64,000 nt of DNA from assembly GCF_965638725.1 (NCBI RefSeq), contig NC_134950.1, positions 26,316,932 to 26,380,931 on the forward strand, written 5' to 3'. Shown piece by piece: positions 13,201 to 27,000 of this stretch; positions within the stretch are counted from its first letter, which is position 1, and every line of letters starts with the position of its first letter. The position numbers were made by a program, and so were the translations under genes. The notes under the pieces were generated by a model. The model had not been told where the DNA came from. It ran no database searches and saw only the letters and a list, made by a program, of their open reading frames with translations. This stretch comes from Aptenodytes patagonicus. Its lineage: Eukaryota > Chordata > Aves > Sphenisciformes > Spheniscidae.

Positions 13201-14930
13201 AACGCTTTCTCCAGAACATAAAATACACAGAGTGAATGCGCAGCTGGCCTGGTAGCAGCAACAGAGCCTAAGCCTTTGCTCTTCATTTGGCAGGAAGAGC
13301 TGCGGTGCCTGCATAGGAAGGAAATATTTTCTTTTCACCAGACCTCTTTGCCACATTCAAGAACACCAATGAGAAGATAACAGCAGCTGACTCAAGCAGC
13401 GGACAGAGCCTGTGAAGATTTTTCTTTTAGAAAATAGCCAGTATATTGCCGATCCAGTATACATGGATCTTTCTAGGTTCCTATCAACCTTGATTATTAC
13501 ACCTCTAGTAATACAGAAACCAAGATCCTGAGCTGAACAAATTCAAAGAGAAATGTCTTACTCAGGAGTAGGAAACTGCAGAATTAACCAAGATGTGTAG
13601 CACAAACTGACTTCAAACATGTAAAATAAAATCACCGAATGAAGGATTTAATGTTGGGTTCCTAAGATTTCTACCATGCTGACAGTTTCTGTGATTAAAA
13701 AAAGCCACAAATCTTGTTCTCAGAAATTCATTATGTAGTATTGTACACTAAAATACAGGATGCTGTTATACAACCAAGCATCTGGGGAGATTAACCCCGA
13801 TTTAAAAAAAAAAAAAAAAAATCTCTGAGAAAAGCAGCTATTTAATAGAACAAGGATGATGGCAGAATAAACTACCGGATTTGTGCAATTGAATCAAGTT
13901 GGATGTTAGGAAGTATTATTCTACCAAACAACAAATCAAACAGAAATATTTACCTTGATCCGAAGAGGTGCTGAGTACAAAGCTTCCAGTAATTTCCCAC
14001 CAAAAAAACAGAGCAGTATCTTTACAGAGAGGGAGGACTAAAATGACCTGGAACATTCAGGAATATGTTTCTTCACAGTACCGAAGAAAAGGAATTCAGG
14101 GAAGCCTCCTAAGAGGGTGTCCTGAGACATGGTGAATATGAACAAAGGGGCAGTCGAACCGACGTTGCAATGACAGCTGTGGGCAACAGAGAGACGAGAG
14201 GCCAGGAGGAAGATACTGCCACACTAAGAGCAGTCTGAAAAAGTCTTTGGCTGAGTTGGAGAGAAAAACTGTGTAAGGGTTCTCTTTGTATGTTGTAGAG
14301 CTATCCTCCCACTACCTGTAGTCACTTCAAGGCTCAATCTCAACATGCAGTTAAGCGATTTCTGTACTACAGCTCTATTTCACCATTCTGAAATTCTATA
14401 TAAACACTACACTAAAACTGACAGTTTTCTTGCATTCAAATATATGTGGTCATTCTTCCAACTACGAAGCATCATTAGTACTCGCAAAAAGTCTGCTCCT
14501 TTCACTAAACAGAATTGCTTAGCTGATTTTATAAGGCATTTACTGTAACTGCTTTTGGGCACAAACAAAGCAGTCTTTTTTCTTTTTTTTTTTCTTTTTT
14601 TTTTTTTAATCAGTAAAGTGTCAGAATTGTCAGGAGTATCTATTAGCAAAGAATTTGTCCAAGAAGAATTCTATCATATTGCTGTTATTACAGGAAAGAC
14701 AAGAAAAGCAATCTCAGACAAGGACATACGACTTGGCAGACATGTGCAGCAGAGATATCAGCCTAATATTCCAAGAACAAACTCAACTGCTGCCAGCAAG
14801 CTGACAGCTACAGTTCATGCGCATCTGCTGCTTCCCATGAACTACAGTTTGCAGAAGTGTGAAGTCAGACTCTTAACAATTCTATCAAGTTAAGACGTTA
14901 AAGAAAAAACTCAGCACTCTGAACCCATAT
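4240..14930. other. Intergenic DNA downstream of NDUFAF6
   Basis: No recognisable coding exon was found on either strand. The longest open frames (for example 5033-5419 minus, 128 codons) resemble no family and lack exon-like flanks. The region contains T/G-rich low-complexity tracts (9196-9252, 9694-9715), an AT-rich patch (5990-6060), and poly-A or poly-T runs. A T-rich run at 14577-14608 lies about 330 bases past the NDUFAF6 stop, with TTTAAT (ATTAAA on the minus strand) beside it. That could mark a poly(A) signal or a retroposed tail, but I do not call it. Confidence 0.5.
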
Positions 14931-14939
14931 TAAAAAAAA

Positions 14940-15068
14940 TTAATATGTTTTTTTCCAAGATCTAATATATAAATGCAATGGTAATAACGTACTCTTCTTT
15001 TGTAAGCTTGGATGAAATATATTGAAGTCCACTTTTCGCATATTGCATAAATAATCATCTAAAGCAAC
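14940..15068 (-). CDS. NDUFAF6: NDUFAF6 coding exon 9 with stop codon
   Basis: Encodes residues 287-328 and TAA at 14940-14942. It runs [20 protein letters not shown] and ends SWKKTY, where the human protein ends SWRKTY. Acceptor CTAG after a T-rich stretch. The 3' UTR continues leftward; its end is not determined. Confidence 0.95.
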   Translation of the reverse strand, partial: VALDDYLCNMRKVDFNIFHPSLQKKSTLLPLHLYIRSWKKTY

Positions 15069-18000
15069 CTAGAAAAGAAGAAAAAAGCTTAGTCCATATG
15101 GTGCAAAGAAATAATTGGGCATTAAGTTTAAAAAGCAATACATGAAACCGAATGAGGAACTGCAAAAAGGCTTGACAGTTTGCTTGTTTTATTTAGTGGT
15201 AGCATAACCATCACAATCAAAGGATAAAAAAAAGGCAGGTTTTGTGAAGAGAAGCATTATCTTTTAATAGACCAAACAGCAAATTATAAAAATAGGCAAG
15301 ATTCTGGGTCCTTGCATCAGAACAATGGTCTATGAATATACAGACATCTTGGGTGAAATGATGTAGTTAAAGAAGAAGGATTAGAAGTGTTGATCAAAAC
15401 TATGAGGTTCCACAGTCAGACACACATTATGATATTCAGTTGTTTTAGGTATTACATCCTCCCAAAATAGACACATGAACCATTAGTTAACGATGCTTTA
15501 TTTCATACTCTACTCTTCACAAACATATTAGCACAGAAATGAGTCTATCACTTAAAGAGTGCATGATATCACACCCACCGTACAGAAAAAAGCAGGATAT
15601 GCCTTCACAGGAACTTTCTTACTGAAAGATCTAGCCTGAAAGTAAATGGGGTAAGGTGGAAGGGGAAGGGAAAAAAAAAAATGTACTTATCAGGAGAATT
15701 TAATATTTCAGATTAAACATCAAGTACTATACACAATGGTTAGAGCCAAGAGACTGTATTACAAGCTTCGTCCTTTTTATTTTGACATCCTGAAACTGTA
15801 ATTTTCCATTCTGTGCAAGCCAGCACCATCCCTCACTGTACACAAAAGTAGTTACACTGAAAGTATGTAATACTGGGAGAGGCCTGCGAAAATTCTTACA
15901 TGTTTTGACAACCTTACAGTTGACATATAATAAACCAATGTAAACTAGCATCCCTTGTTCCAACAAAGTTCCAAGCTGCATCTGATTTAATAAATACGGT
16001 TTAATGCTTTTTTCCCCCCACCAAGTAACTCTCTGCATCCCAAGAGACAGAAATGATAGAAGACCAGATATGCATTTCTCTGAGTGCCTCTTTTTGGTCC
16101 AGTGTTGCCATCAGTCCCAGAAGTCCAGTTATGCTCCATTTACATTTATGGGACTTCAAAAGGATCTCAATGCCTCAGGTCCTCAGTATCTACGGATAAA
16201 CAGAGTCTAAACCATGGCTGAACCAAATCCACAATTTAAACCCATGTACAACTCAGGTACATCTAACAGAGCTGAAGCAAATCTTCCTGTAATGCTTACT
16301 TATAAATACAGAATCCCTCCTTGTTTTGCCTTTTCTTACAGGTTAAAACAAACAAACAAACCCTCTATGAATACTGATGAGAATGTATGAGTTTCTGCTA
16401 GTTTTCCACGGATCTTTCCAGACAACAGAGAAAATCAGGCTGAAAGTTTAGGAGGGAAAAATACTGAATCTTTTCAGAAGGCAAATTATTTTAAAACTTT
16501 GAAATGTAATAACATGTGTGTGTGTGTGTGTGTGTATAAAAAAAAAAAAAAAAGGAAAATGCTTTTCCCTGATCAGAGCATTAGCTCTGCCTTATTATAT
16601 TAATTGTGAGATGAAAAAAGAAAGTAATCTTGCTTGTCCTTCTTAACCCAGAATGGGTTGCATGTCATTCAGAAAGCATGTTATCTTCCTCAGTAAATCG
16701 AGCCCATAATGAGTTAGCATAACTGAGATAAATGCAAAAAGCCAAAAGGAGACCCTCTTTTAAAAAGAGGAATGGGGGAGAGGGTGCTTAAGAGAAAGAA
16801 GGGGAACATGTAGATGTATTCGCAGGCTTTTGAAGGGATCACTGTGGGACTGACAGAGCACTTTTATTATATGCTTTTATTCTAATAAAACACAATTCCT
16901 AAAGAAAAATGCAACCTTCATTATCTTATTTTGCCCTCTGCTGGTCATCAGTCGCAGTATCAAGAAGAGCTGACCACACTTCAGAAACTTTTCTCCGAAG
17001 ATTAAGTGCCACATTACTACAATATGTTTCATATAATATCGCTGAGACTTAATTTAGCATTTGAGGATTATGTTTCTTCTGACTGTGAAAGGGGGCTAGT
17101 AACTGTTACCCTCATCGTCCAAAATATGTGGTTTGTGTAACAAATGCTGAGATTGTGGAAACCTCTCTGAAGGTTTAAACTTTACCCTGCCCTGTAATTC
17201 CAACTAAGACAGAGGGTAACTGGCTGAAAAGACCCTCAGGCAAAACAAGATGTTGATTTTTTACAGGAGAACAGATGCATTTAAAGGCACCAGCCCATTA
17301 CATTCATGTAAAGTCTTGAAATACCCAGCAAATGTTGCCAGCAAAAGCCCATTTCATCCATTAGGGGAGAAAGTATCTTTATCCTTGCATTAACAAAGAC
17401 CATCTGATTATCAAGGAGGCTAATACCCTGTTATTACTGCCAGTTATTGCCGGTTCAAGTGATTTGAACACTCTAGAGATCCTGCACTGTCAATTATTCT
17501 TCACTGATGATGATGGAGGCTGGAAGCAAGCATTCAGAGAGGAATTTTTTTAATTAAGATGATATAACCCATCCATTTAAAAAAAAAGAGGGCGGAGAGG
17601 GCAGCAAGATCAACATTCAATCGAATAAAATGCTAATGCTGCCCTAATCTGGTTTCCTTGTGTTTATTCAGTATAGTCTCCAATTACATGATCACATTGC
17701 ATATTTTCCATAGGACTCTCCCAGTGCATAACATGGGCAGGGCTCTAGGAATGGAGTGGGAAGAAAGGGGGGGTAACGTTCTGCCTGTTCTCTTCAGAAG
17801 CTGGTTGGCATGTTGGGAGCCAGGGGATCAACACACTAAGAATTATCAAATTATCTGAAAGGCTCTGAAGAACTGAATTCTCTTCCTGCTTCTGTCCCAA
17901 AGTTTTCCTGCAATACCAGCAACCAAATTTTAAACAGGTGGACAATAAATGCACATTGCTCGTTTTCCATGCCTCCCATCCCTGATATGAGGCATTTCAG

Positions 18001-21000
18001 GCCAGGTACTCGGCACTTTTTGTAAGCCACAGCTGCAACCAAAGTCAGTGGGTTTTACACACTGTGCATTATGGGTTGAGGGGTGGGGAATGAAAAAAGA
18101 AAAATCAAAATATTTCAGCTTGAACAAAGACAGAGGACAGTTTTGACCTTGCATTTTCTTCGTCTCTGTTCCCTGCTTCTAAATGGAATAAACAGTTTCC
18201 TTGGGCATGTGACAACAAAAACTGAGACATCAGGTGAAACAACATGAACAGGAATGCATTAAATGCAAATTATAAATAATCTGTATTAAAAATAAAGCCC
18301 AAGGCTACATATTATTAACAAAAAATAAAAACATTAATCAACTAACTAACCACTGACTGAACAAACCAGGGATGCCTCATTTTACCTTCAGAAAAATGAA
18401 GAAGGGCTCTCCTATGTCTACTGCATAAAATACTGTGATTACAGGTAACGCTGTAATTGGGGATTATGTTAATGGTGTAAATGCAGAGATAAATCTGGTA
18501 TTTCTTTACTTTGAAGTGGTATCTTTTCAGACTACCTTGACTGGAAGTATTGGGTGCAATACTCAAAGTATACGCGTACATGTACTTGTAGACATAAGAA
18601 ACTCTTTACAGTGCTTCTTGCAAGTTTTGTTTTCCAGATACAGCATTGCTGATGAAACATCCTTTTGCTTTTGTGTTACGTACCAACAAGCAATTCAGAG
18701 TGTAGCTAAAATAAGAGCATAAAAGAAAAATAGAGTAGGACTCTGCAGTTCTTCAGGATTCATTATCCACTGTTCCAAGCAAACAGTCTTTCCTAATTCA
18801 CTTGGCTGTGAGCCAGAAAAGAAATAAACAGAAAGCACCTTTCCCAACATGGCTTTGAGCATGGCTGGTCATGTCAGGGAATTAATCCCCCCTCCCACAC
18901 ACACTAGCCAGCAGTTAAAGGCAACATGCTCTGCTTTCCTGGCAGCCATTTCACTGTGCTGTGAAATACCATATGCAGAAGTGCTTTCTATGGTGCTGAT
19001 CCCATGCTGGCATATAGTTGCATTTATAAAAGTCTGCTTGAAGTTTCTCTCCCAGTAATAAGGCTTTTAGGCAGTATTTATATATATGCAATTGGACCTG
19101 GCTGTGAATAAACTGCCTCCTGTACATACAGATAAATATAATATTCATACAGAAGTAGTTGTAATATTTAAAGGTTTTGTGTGGTGTTTTGCTTTTTTTT
19201 TTTTAATTTAAACTCTCAAAGTCATTAAAGGTAAAATATTTGAAATTAAGTATGCAGCTGTAAGTCTTCTAACAACACATATGCACAATGCTTTGTGAAG
19301 ATTAGCTTCAGTTATGTTTGTTTAAATAAATAAAAGGGAAGGAATCTCACATGTTCTAGATGAATATGGGCCTGGCTGGCAATGTCATAAATTACATCTC
19401 TCACATTTTTCTCTTGCTTGCCTCTTATGAAATCCTCTTGTGAAACTCCATGCTAGACATAGGAAGGAAAATAAAAAAGAGAAAAACCCTCAGTAAATAC
19501 CAAGTTTCCATTTTAGCTTCTCAAAGACCTGTCCCAGTAACCGAACTAATGACACAAGACTAAACCAGCCTGAATGTTTTACCACTGCCCCCTCCTTTTT
19601 TACTTCCCTTTTTTTTTTGTCAGTCACTTGGGGAAAAAAAAGTCAAGAGAACAAAGAGAACAGTTGGTACAGACTCCCTCTGCATGAATTTTTTCCCTAA
19701 AGACTTTGTGGTCAGTCAGCTAACCAAGTCAGATTTTAAAGTTTTGGGAATGTAGATGAGTTTAGATGCCCAATTTTTAAAACCATAATCCATGAATCGA
19801 TATTAAGCAGAAGAAAGCCAGTAACAGCTAACACAGAAGCCATGCTGGCTTATGAAGTAAGTCATTATCTTGGGACTGGTGTGCACCACCAGGCTTGCAA
19901 AAAACCCAAACCAGCACCCCACCACCCCCCCAAAAAAAACCACCACCAAAAAAACCCCATCCCAACCCCCCCAAAAAAACAAACCCCAAACTTATTCTTT
20001 GACTATAGTGACCAATGTAAGCCATCATATGGTATATTCAGAATTGCACCAGTTGCCTGTTCTTCTCAACAACACTCAGACGTGAAAGCTGTATAAAGGT
20101 AGGCAGGTAGGCTTCACCTACCAGACTCCAGTAGAACCCTGCAATACTTGCCAGCAGCTGAAATGCTTACAAGACGCTCAGTCTGAACAGAAGGGATGCA
20201 AGCTGTTTTTACAGTTTCACTGTAAAACACCTTCCATGGCAAGGAATGACTGTGAATTTTCAGGCTATGTTTGAAAAGCTAAAAACTTGGAAGGCCTCCC
20301 ATACCATCCAGTCCCAGAAGGGCTGAAAGCAGGGTGCAGCTCCTTTCTGCCGTCTTATAACCCTGACCTGTATTAGTATCTATGTTTTCTGCAACTATCT
20401 AAATTACTAAACTTCAAATCAAAAGTTTCAATTCTATTGAAATGATATTCAGAAAATACTAACACAACTGCCTTAAGCATCACCATAATTACATAAATTT
20501 TGGTTAAGTATAAAAAGAACAGCATTAACATTTAAAAATGAAGACTGGAGACAAAGGAGTAACAGCTGCGATGCCTATAGATCTAGCGAGAGAACATTAA
20601 TGAAAAAATTTGAACTTTAATCCCATTTTACCCAAATTGCAAGACCTGCTAAATTCCAATGGAAATTAGGTGTACAGTTTAAATTGGAGGACTATACCAT
20701 CTCCCACAGCAATGTATGGAACATATGCTTATAGCTATCAAATATGTAACACCAAAAAAAAAAAACCAACCCCAAAAAACAAAAAAAAACCAAAACCGCC
20801 ACACATTTATGAAAAGGTAGTAAAGAGAAACCCAAGAAGGTTGTTCAGAAGTAAAATTTCTCACAGTGCTTCCTTTATGGGGATAGGAAAAGAAAAAAGG
20901 AAAAAAGCAAAACAAAACAAAAAAACAGGCCCCATTCCATATGTGTATTTCTACACATAAATGGAAAAATTCCTGAAAGCTAAAATACTACTACATTTAA

Positions 21001-24000
21001 TAAAATTAAAAAACAAAAAAACAGAAACCCTAGAGTTTCATGAAGGTCACTCCTCTCACCTCCCAAAAGATATAAAACCATGACTATGGCATATTACTAG
21101 GCCACAGCAGAAAGAATTAAAATAAAGAAAAAAGGTGTTCTGTTTCTAGCCTAATAAATTATGATCTCATATCTAGTGTTGAGAGATACATTAGAAACAC
21201 TATACTGTTCAATTCCAGACAACTTGCTTCTCTTACCAACATACAAATGTCCATGGGAAGAAAGACCTTTTGTCTTGTACTGTGATACGGAGTTGCTCTT
21301 AAACAGGTAACTATGCCTTGCGCTTTCCCAATGTGACTGGCTGCATGGTCAGCATGGATGTCCCTCACACCTAAAATTGCAGAAATAATATGTTTAGAAC
21401 ATACTGTCAGGCCTTTTGAGGGGTATAGTCTTCCCTGATGCATATCACAGTCATATTTAAGGAAAGCTAAGTGCGTTGGTCCATCATAGAACTGTCTATG
21501 TTCATAAATTGCCTTCAGATCTCATCTCAGAGGTGCAAAGCAGCAGGCAAATTCATTGATTTCCACATTCAGGAGCAAGGTGCCTCTTAGCTTGTTTCAA
21601 TTTCTGCAAAGGGTACACTTAGCGGAGCGGCACCTATTCAGATACAGTACCTCAGTACACAAACTCATTTTCATTGACACGCCCTCTCCCAGGGTAACAG
21701 TATTCCAAGGACTGTTTTCCTGCCAGAAAAATCATTCAAGTATGATATTGCTGACAAGCATTAATGCTTACAGCATGATTTCATGATTAGCTGCAGCTAA
21801 TTCAGCAGTGTATGGAAGCCAAAGAGAATGGTCCTATGCTCCCCCCTGAACCCGTATATCTGCCACCTCCCTTGTGCTGTCGTGGGCAATGAGGCAGTAG
21901 CATGGCAAACTGAATCAGATCACCAAAGCGATGGAAAACTAACTTTAGTTACTGCATGGTCACACAACTGTGAGAACTGAAAGAGGGAGATGAGTGGGGC
22001 AGAGCAGCACCATCGCTCTTCATGGCAAGACCATACAAGATTGACTTAAGACTGATCATAAAGCCATAATGTTTTCACAGGACTGACCCGGGATAAAATA
22101 AAAATTTAAAGGAAAATTGAAATTAAAATTCACAAAAGCTCTAACAGAAGCAGCATTCTACAAAGAAAGAAATGAGGATACAGGAATTACAGACCAGTGA
22201 GCCTAACCGACACCTGAAAACAATCCTGGGCATACCAGATTTGCTGCCCAAGCCTGCCTGAGCCTTGCATGGGTCTCAGAAGCCTTTGCGAAACAGTGAC
22301 TATAGGTAGACTACATTGACTTATTTTGGCAATGGCAGCAGAAAGCAGAGTATGGCTTGGAGGAATCAATGGATATAACTTACTGATACTGACTGGGCAG
22401 CTTAGGCTTTACATATAACTAGGAATTAAAAAAAAAAAAAAAAAAAGCTCAAAGAGTAAGAGTTAGCAGTGACCCATGCTCCACCTGAGAATATATCCCA
22501 AAAGTGAGATTCTGAAAAGGTCTAACAAAATTGTTGAGTAGTACCCCTAACTACTTAGGCAATGAATCAGAGAGCACAATATTAGTATTTTTAAATGACA
22601 GGAGCTGGGAAGAAGTACCAGGACTTTGGATGACAAAATTGCCAGTCAAAATGAGCTTGACAAAAGAAGTAACCCAAAATCAGTAAGAATAAAGCAGCAC
22701 TACTACTGGGAGAGATACACACAAACTAGAGACAGGTCAGGAATAAAGAAGCTAAAAAGCACAAGAAATTTAGCAAACATGACCTGTAATGAAACCAGGT
22801 CCCCCTAGTCTAGAAAAGACTGCTGATGGGAAACACCAAGAAAAGGGCTGTGTTCAATTAATTTCTTTCTCCATTTGTGGGGAAAAAACCACAGAAGTTA
22901 ACTGTTTAATATGCAATGAAGGAGACTTTTGCTTAGATATTTTGTTACACTGGTATATTTAAGAGAAGTTAAACATGACAATAGGGCACCTAGCAAAGCC
23001 AGAGCCCCCACAACAGATTTTCAAGAGAATCATCTGACTTGTACCAGGAGTGACCCAAGCATGACTGACTTCTTCAGGATTGAAGACATTTCCCAGAATG
23101 GAAGATGCTGATATTTCTCATTCTCCTACATTTCTTCCATCAGAAGTTCAGAAAGACACTTGCAACATTTCACCGATTTCTTACTGAGGGAGCGAACATC
23201 AGATGTTAAGAGATGGGTTCCTCATTTCTTCCTAAGAAGAATGTGCTCATCATATCTTTTTACTTTTTAAACTCTTTTAACCTCAGCATTGACCTTCTAT
23301 CAGACTACTCTGATAAGCAAAAGGAAAATACTGCTACTACAATACCAAATACTACTAAATAATAGTAATTTTCACCCTTCTTTTACATCTGAGCTCATAC
23401 AGGGAATATTTCCATAATGCAACAGACACCTAAAAGAACGTCACCCTTTTCTTCACTGCAAATGAACAGTTCTTTCCCAACCTGTGACTATTATATTAGA
23501 CATGACACATACTAGCTCTTAACCACAAGGATCATATCATCTTTGTTGCGTTTTTTCTAGCTATTCAATTACTGATAGTTAACCTACTTTTAGGAAGAGG
23601 AGAGGATTCAGACCCAAATTTACAGCATCACCAAGGGAAGTTTACAGGTTCGGAAGTCAGCTGTTTCAAAATAACCAGTGTACATCACTGCAATATAGAA
23701 CAACAGCTGCAGAATAACTACAGCACTTTGTGTTCTGACAAGTGGGACAATCAGAAAATATGGTGAAGAGCTGAATTTACCACCCTCTGTAACAGGAGCA
23801 AGAAAAGAGAAAACAGTGTTAAGCAACAAAGAACAGAGCGGTAGGAAACCGCACTTCAATGAGCTTTCCACTGAGCAGCTTCTAAGGAAAGTACGTAGTT
23901 CTAGGACAGGTGCAGTAAGATTCCAGATTATGGTTGAGCATTCAAAAGATATCTGAAGTATTACCTAAGACAACTTCTACTGAAATTAAACTCCAGTGGA

Positions 24001-27000
24001 AAAAGAGTGGGCTTTTTGAAACATCAATAAATATTGTACCTGCACTAATGAGTTCATCAACAAAATCTAAAAAGGGGAAAATGCCTACCCAGCATTTCCA
24101 AGGTGAGGTACAAGAGAGCACTCTGAGTGTTCTCAGCATATGTTTCAAGCTCCTGGATGTTACGGTACGCTCTATCATCCAAATTCTTCTCCTGTAATAT
24201 GAACACAGAACTTCAGTAAAATCTAAATGTAACTGCTATTTCTGCAAGTTTTTTACTATAGTCAGGTCAGCCTAATCCACTATTAGAAAAAAAAGGACAA
24301 AATCAAGAGACAGAGAGTACAAGCTCAGATAGAAGTAGTCATTAAAGCTTATAGCAAGTCTAACATAACCAAATAACTACATGCAACTGCAGCCAAGTCT
24401 GGTTACTGGAGCAAATATAACCTTTTCCAATAATAAGAAATCAGAATTCTTCATAAAAAAGACACAGCCAAAACAAAACATCGTATGGTATTCTTACACT
24501 ATGGGGTTGCCAATTTTAGTACTTAATTTGCATCTGAAGCACAGAGAAATTTAGATAAATAAGAATGTATTTTTTAAAACATGCACAAAAATCAATCCAT
24601 CAAATACACACGAGTTTCAAAGTCATATGCAAATACCCCCCCAAAATATAACATCCTCCAGCATTCTTCCTGTCCTAGTGGCTTTTATGGTTAAAACATA
24701 CCAGTCTTAGGATTAAAAAACTCTGAAGTCTTTCATAGCAATGACACTCCGCAAGTAACAGACCATCAATTTTCTCAAGGTATAACTTCATGAGACACTA
24801 ACTTTAGCAGCAAAGCTAGCTTAAGAAATTCCTGCCCTCAGTTATTCATTCTTGCCCTTGTGTCAGAGTTGGTAGCAGCATCACTGTACCAGTGAAATTC
24901 CTCCTCTTGTTTTTCCCAGAAGAATGGTTATCTTAAAATTCACACGATTTGAATGCTCCAATTTACAACACTGCTTAGAAAAAACTCCACAGCCACAATA
25001 AGGAGAAGCAGCTAAGTGTGGCAGAAAGGCTCAGATGGGTCCTGTGATTTTTGAGATTTTATATCCATTACTCATCCCAAGAGAAGGCTATTTAGGAGCA
25101 AAATTGACATGGTAAGAAAAGAGGTGAGGAAGAATAAGATGATGCCAATGACAGAGATTTGTGCAACTTTTTTCAATATGCAACATGTCCTTTCTCTTGG
25201 GGCAGGATTGGAATGGCGAAAAAGAGACCGTGTACAGGTTTCCCTTCTTGCCCATCTTCAACTCCATTTCTATTAAAATGTAGCTTTCCAGAATTCTTAA
25301 CATTGCATATGGATGCATACTTAATCCCATAGGGTGGAACTTCCCTCACTTACATACAGAAAGGTATCTAAGTGTACCTCCCAATGGATTACCTCTAGGG
25401 GTAACCACTTCAAATCAGGAATAGAGACCAGCAACAGAAAACATGAGCATAGATACACTGGTTATCAGAGCAGGGAACAAGAAAGATGTCGACCCACAAA
25501 CTACATCTATTTTAAAGTAAAACTAAACAAAGGATTCTATTAGCCGTTTTGGCTAGAAATAACAGAAATTGTGAGTAGGGGCATCAAAGGAGAATTAAAT
25601 GGAAATACAGAAGTACCATTCTTAAAGAGAAATACTACTGTCTGGAAAAGATTAATTAGTTAAGCTTTTGTTTTACACATAAACACATAAAATTAAGGGA
25701 GAAAAAAACATATACAACTAAAACCAGAATCAGACCTTGAATGGTAAATACTTACTCTTTCATCAATGATCTTCATGAACCACATTTTAGTCAAGTTATG
25801 CCTCTTGACAGCCTGAAAATTATCAAATATAACATCCATTTTAATGTATACAAAGTGATGGTAGTACTGCATCCTGAAGGCTGAAATATATTTTAGATAA
25901 TCCTTTTCTTACAAGGATTGTATTCACTGGGTTAAATCGAAGTGGTATGCCAGTGGAAAATCACAGAATCATACAATTGGCTTCTTCAAATACAAAGATT
26001 TTCAACTGGCATTTGTTACAAGTTGTTGCGCACAAAAAATGAAATCTTGGACATCAAGCATTAATGTTAACTAAAAGCATTTCTTTAAAAGCATTTTTGA
26101 AAGTAATTTATTCTTTCATGGAGTCATATGTTCCCACAAAATATTTGCAGGTAACTATGTTCACTCTCCAAAGAGAGCAGAGTTTCCTCCAGAGTCAATC
26201 AGTAAGATTTCCCGTGTAAATTTTCAAGAAAACATCAGTACAACATACCAACACATACTATAAAGACAGCATCCTAACAAAGTAATATAATGAATATTAT
26301 GGTTTTGTTTAAAAAAGTATCCCACAGCATCTCACATTCACACATTCTTCTTTTGGCTCTTATCTTGTACTTGACTTCCTGTACCACTTCATTCTATCAA
26401 CTTACCTTCAATCCTCTTACACACTGAATTTTGCATACCACACTGTCAGAAAAGGTTACAACCACACATATAAATGTTTATAAACAAAACCTATGGAGCA
26501 CTGTCATAGTTTAACCTCAGTCGGCAACTGAGCACCACACAGCCACTCACTCGCTCCCCCCACCTCCAGTGGGATGGGGGAGAGAATTGGACAAGTAAAA
26601 GTGAGAAGACTTGTATGTTGAGATAAAAACAGTTTAATAATTGAAATAGAATAAAATAATAAAATAATAATAATAATAATAGAATATACAAAGCAAGTGA
26701 TGCACAATGCAGTTGCTCACCACCCGCCGACCAACACCCAGCCAGTCTCCGAGCAGCGGCCCCCCCGGCCAGCTTTCCCCAGTTTATGTACTGAGCATGA
26801 CGTCACATGGTATGGAATGTCCCTTTGGCCTGTTTGGCTGTGCCCCCTCCCAGCTTCTTGTGCACCTCCAGCCTTCTCAGTCAGTAGAGCATGGGAAGCT
26901 GAAAAGCCCTTGGCTAGCGTAAGCACTACTTAGCAACAACTAAAACATGGGTGTGTTATCAACATTGTTCTCACCCTAAATCCAAAACACAGCACTGTAC

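Larger units (their letters stand above)
15069..19350 (-). other. NDUFAF6 introns 7 and 8 (except exon 8)
   Basis: No further coding exon is seen. A (TG)n microsatellite followed by poly-A lies at 16515-16553. AT-rich, single-copy-looking sequence at 17400-17570 could be a conserved noncoding element, but this cannot be judged from one genome. Confidence 0.6.
19453..25755 (-). other. NDUFAF6 introns 4, 5 and 6 (except exons 5 and 6)
   Basis: Outside exons 5 and 6 no coding sequence is recognised. The stretch holds the C/A-rich tracts at 19900-19990 and 20750-20800, an A-run near 22429-22446, and a weak CR1-like remnant near 22160-22215. Confidence 0.6.

Noticed and set aside
14577-14608. T-run as the NDUFAF6 poly(A) site
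   Set aside because: An ATTAAA on the minus strand is adjacent, but an A-rich genomic tract also causes false 3' ends. Not enough to call.
19842-20096. Pro/Lys-rich ORFs around 19.9 kb and 20.7 kb
   Set aside because: They translate the low-complexity C/A tracts.
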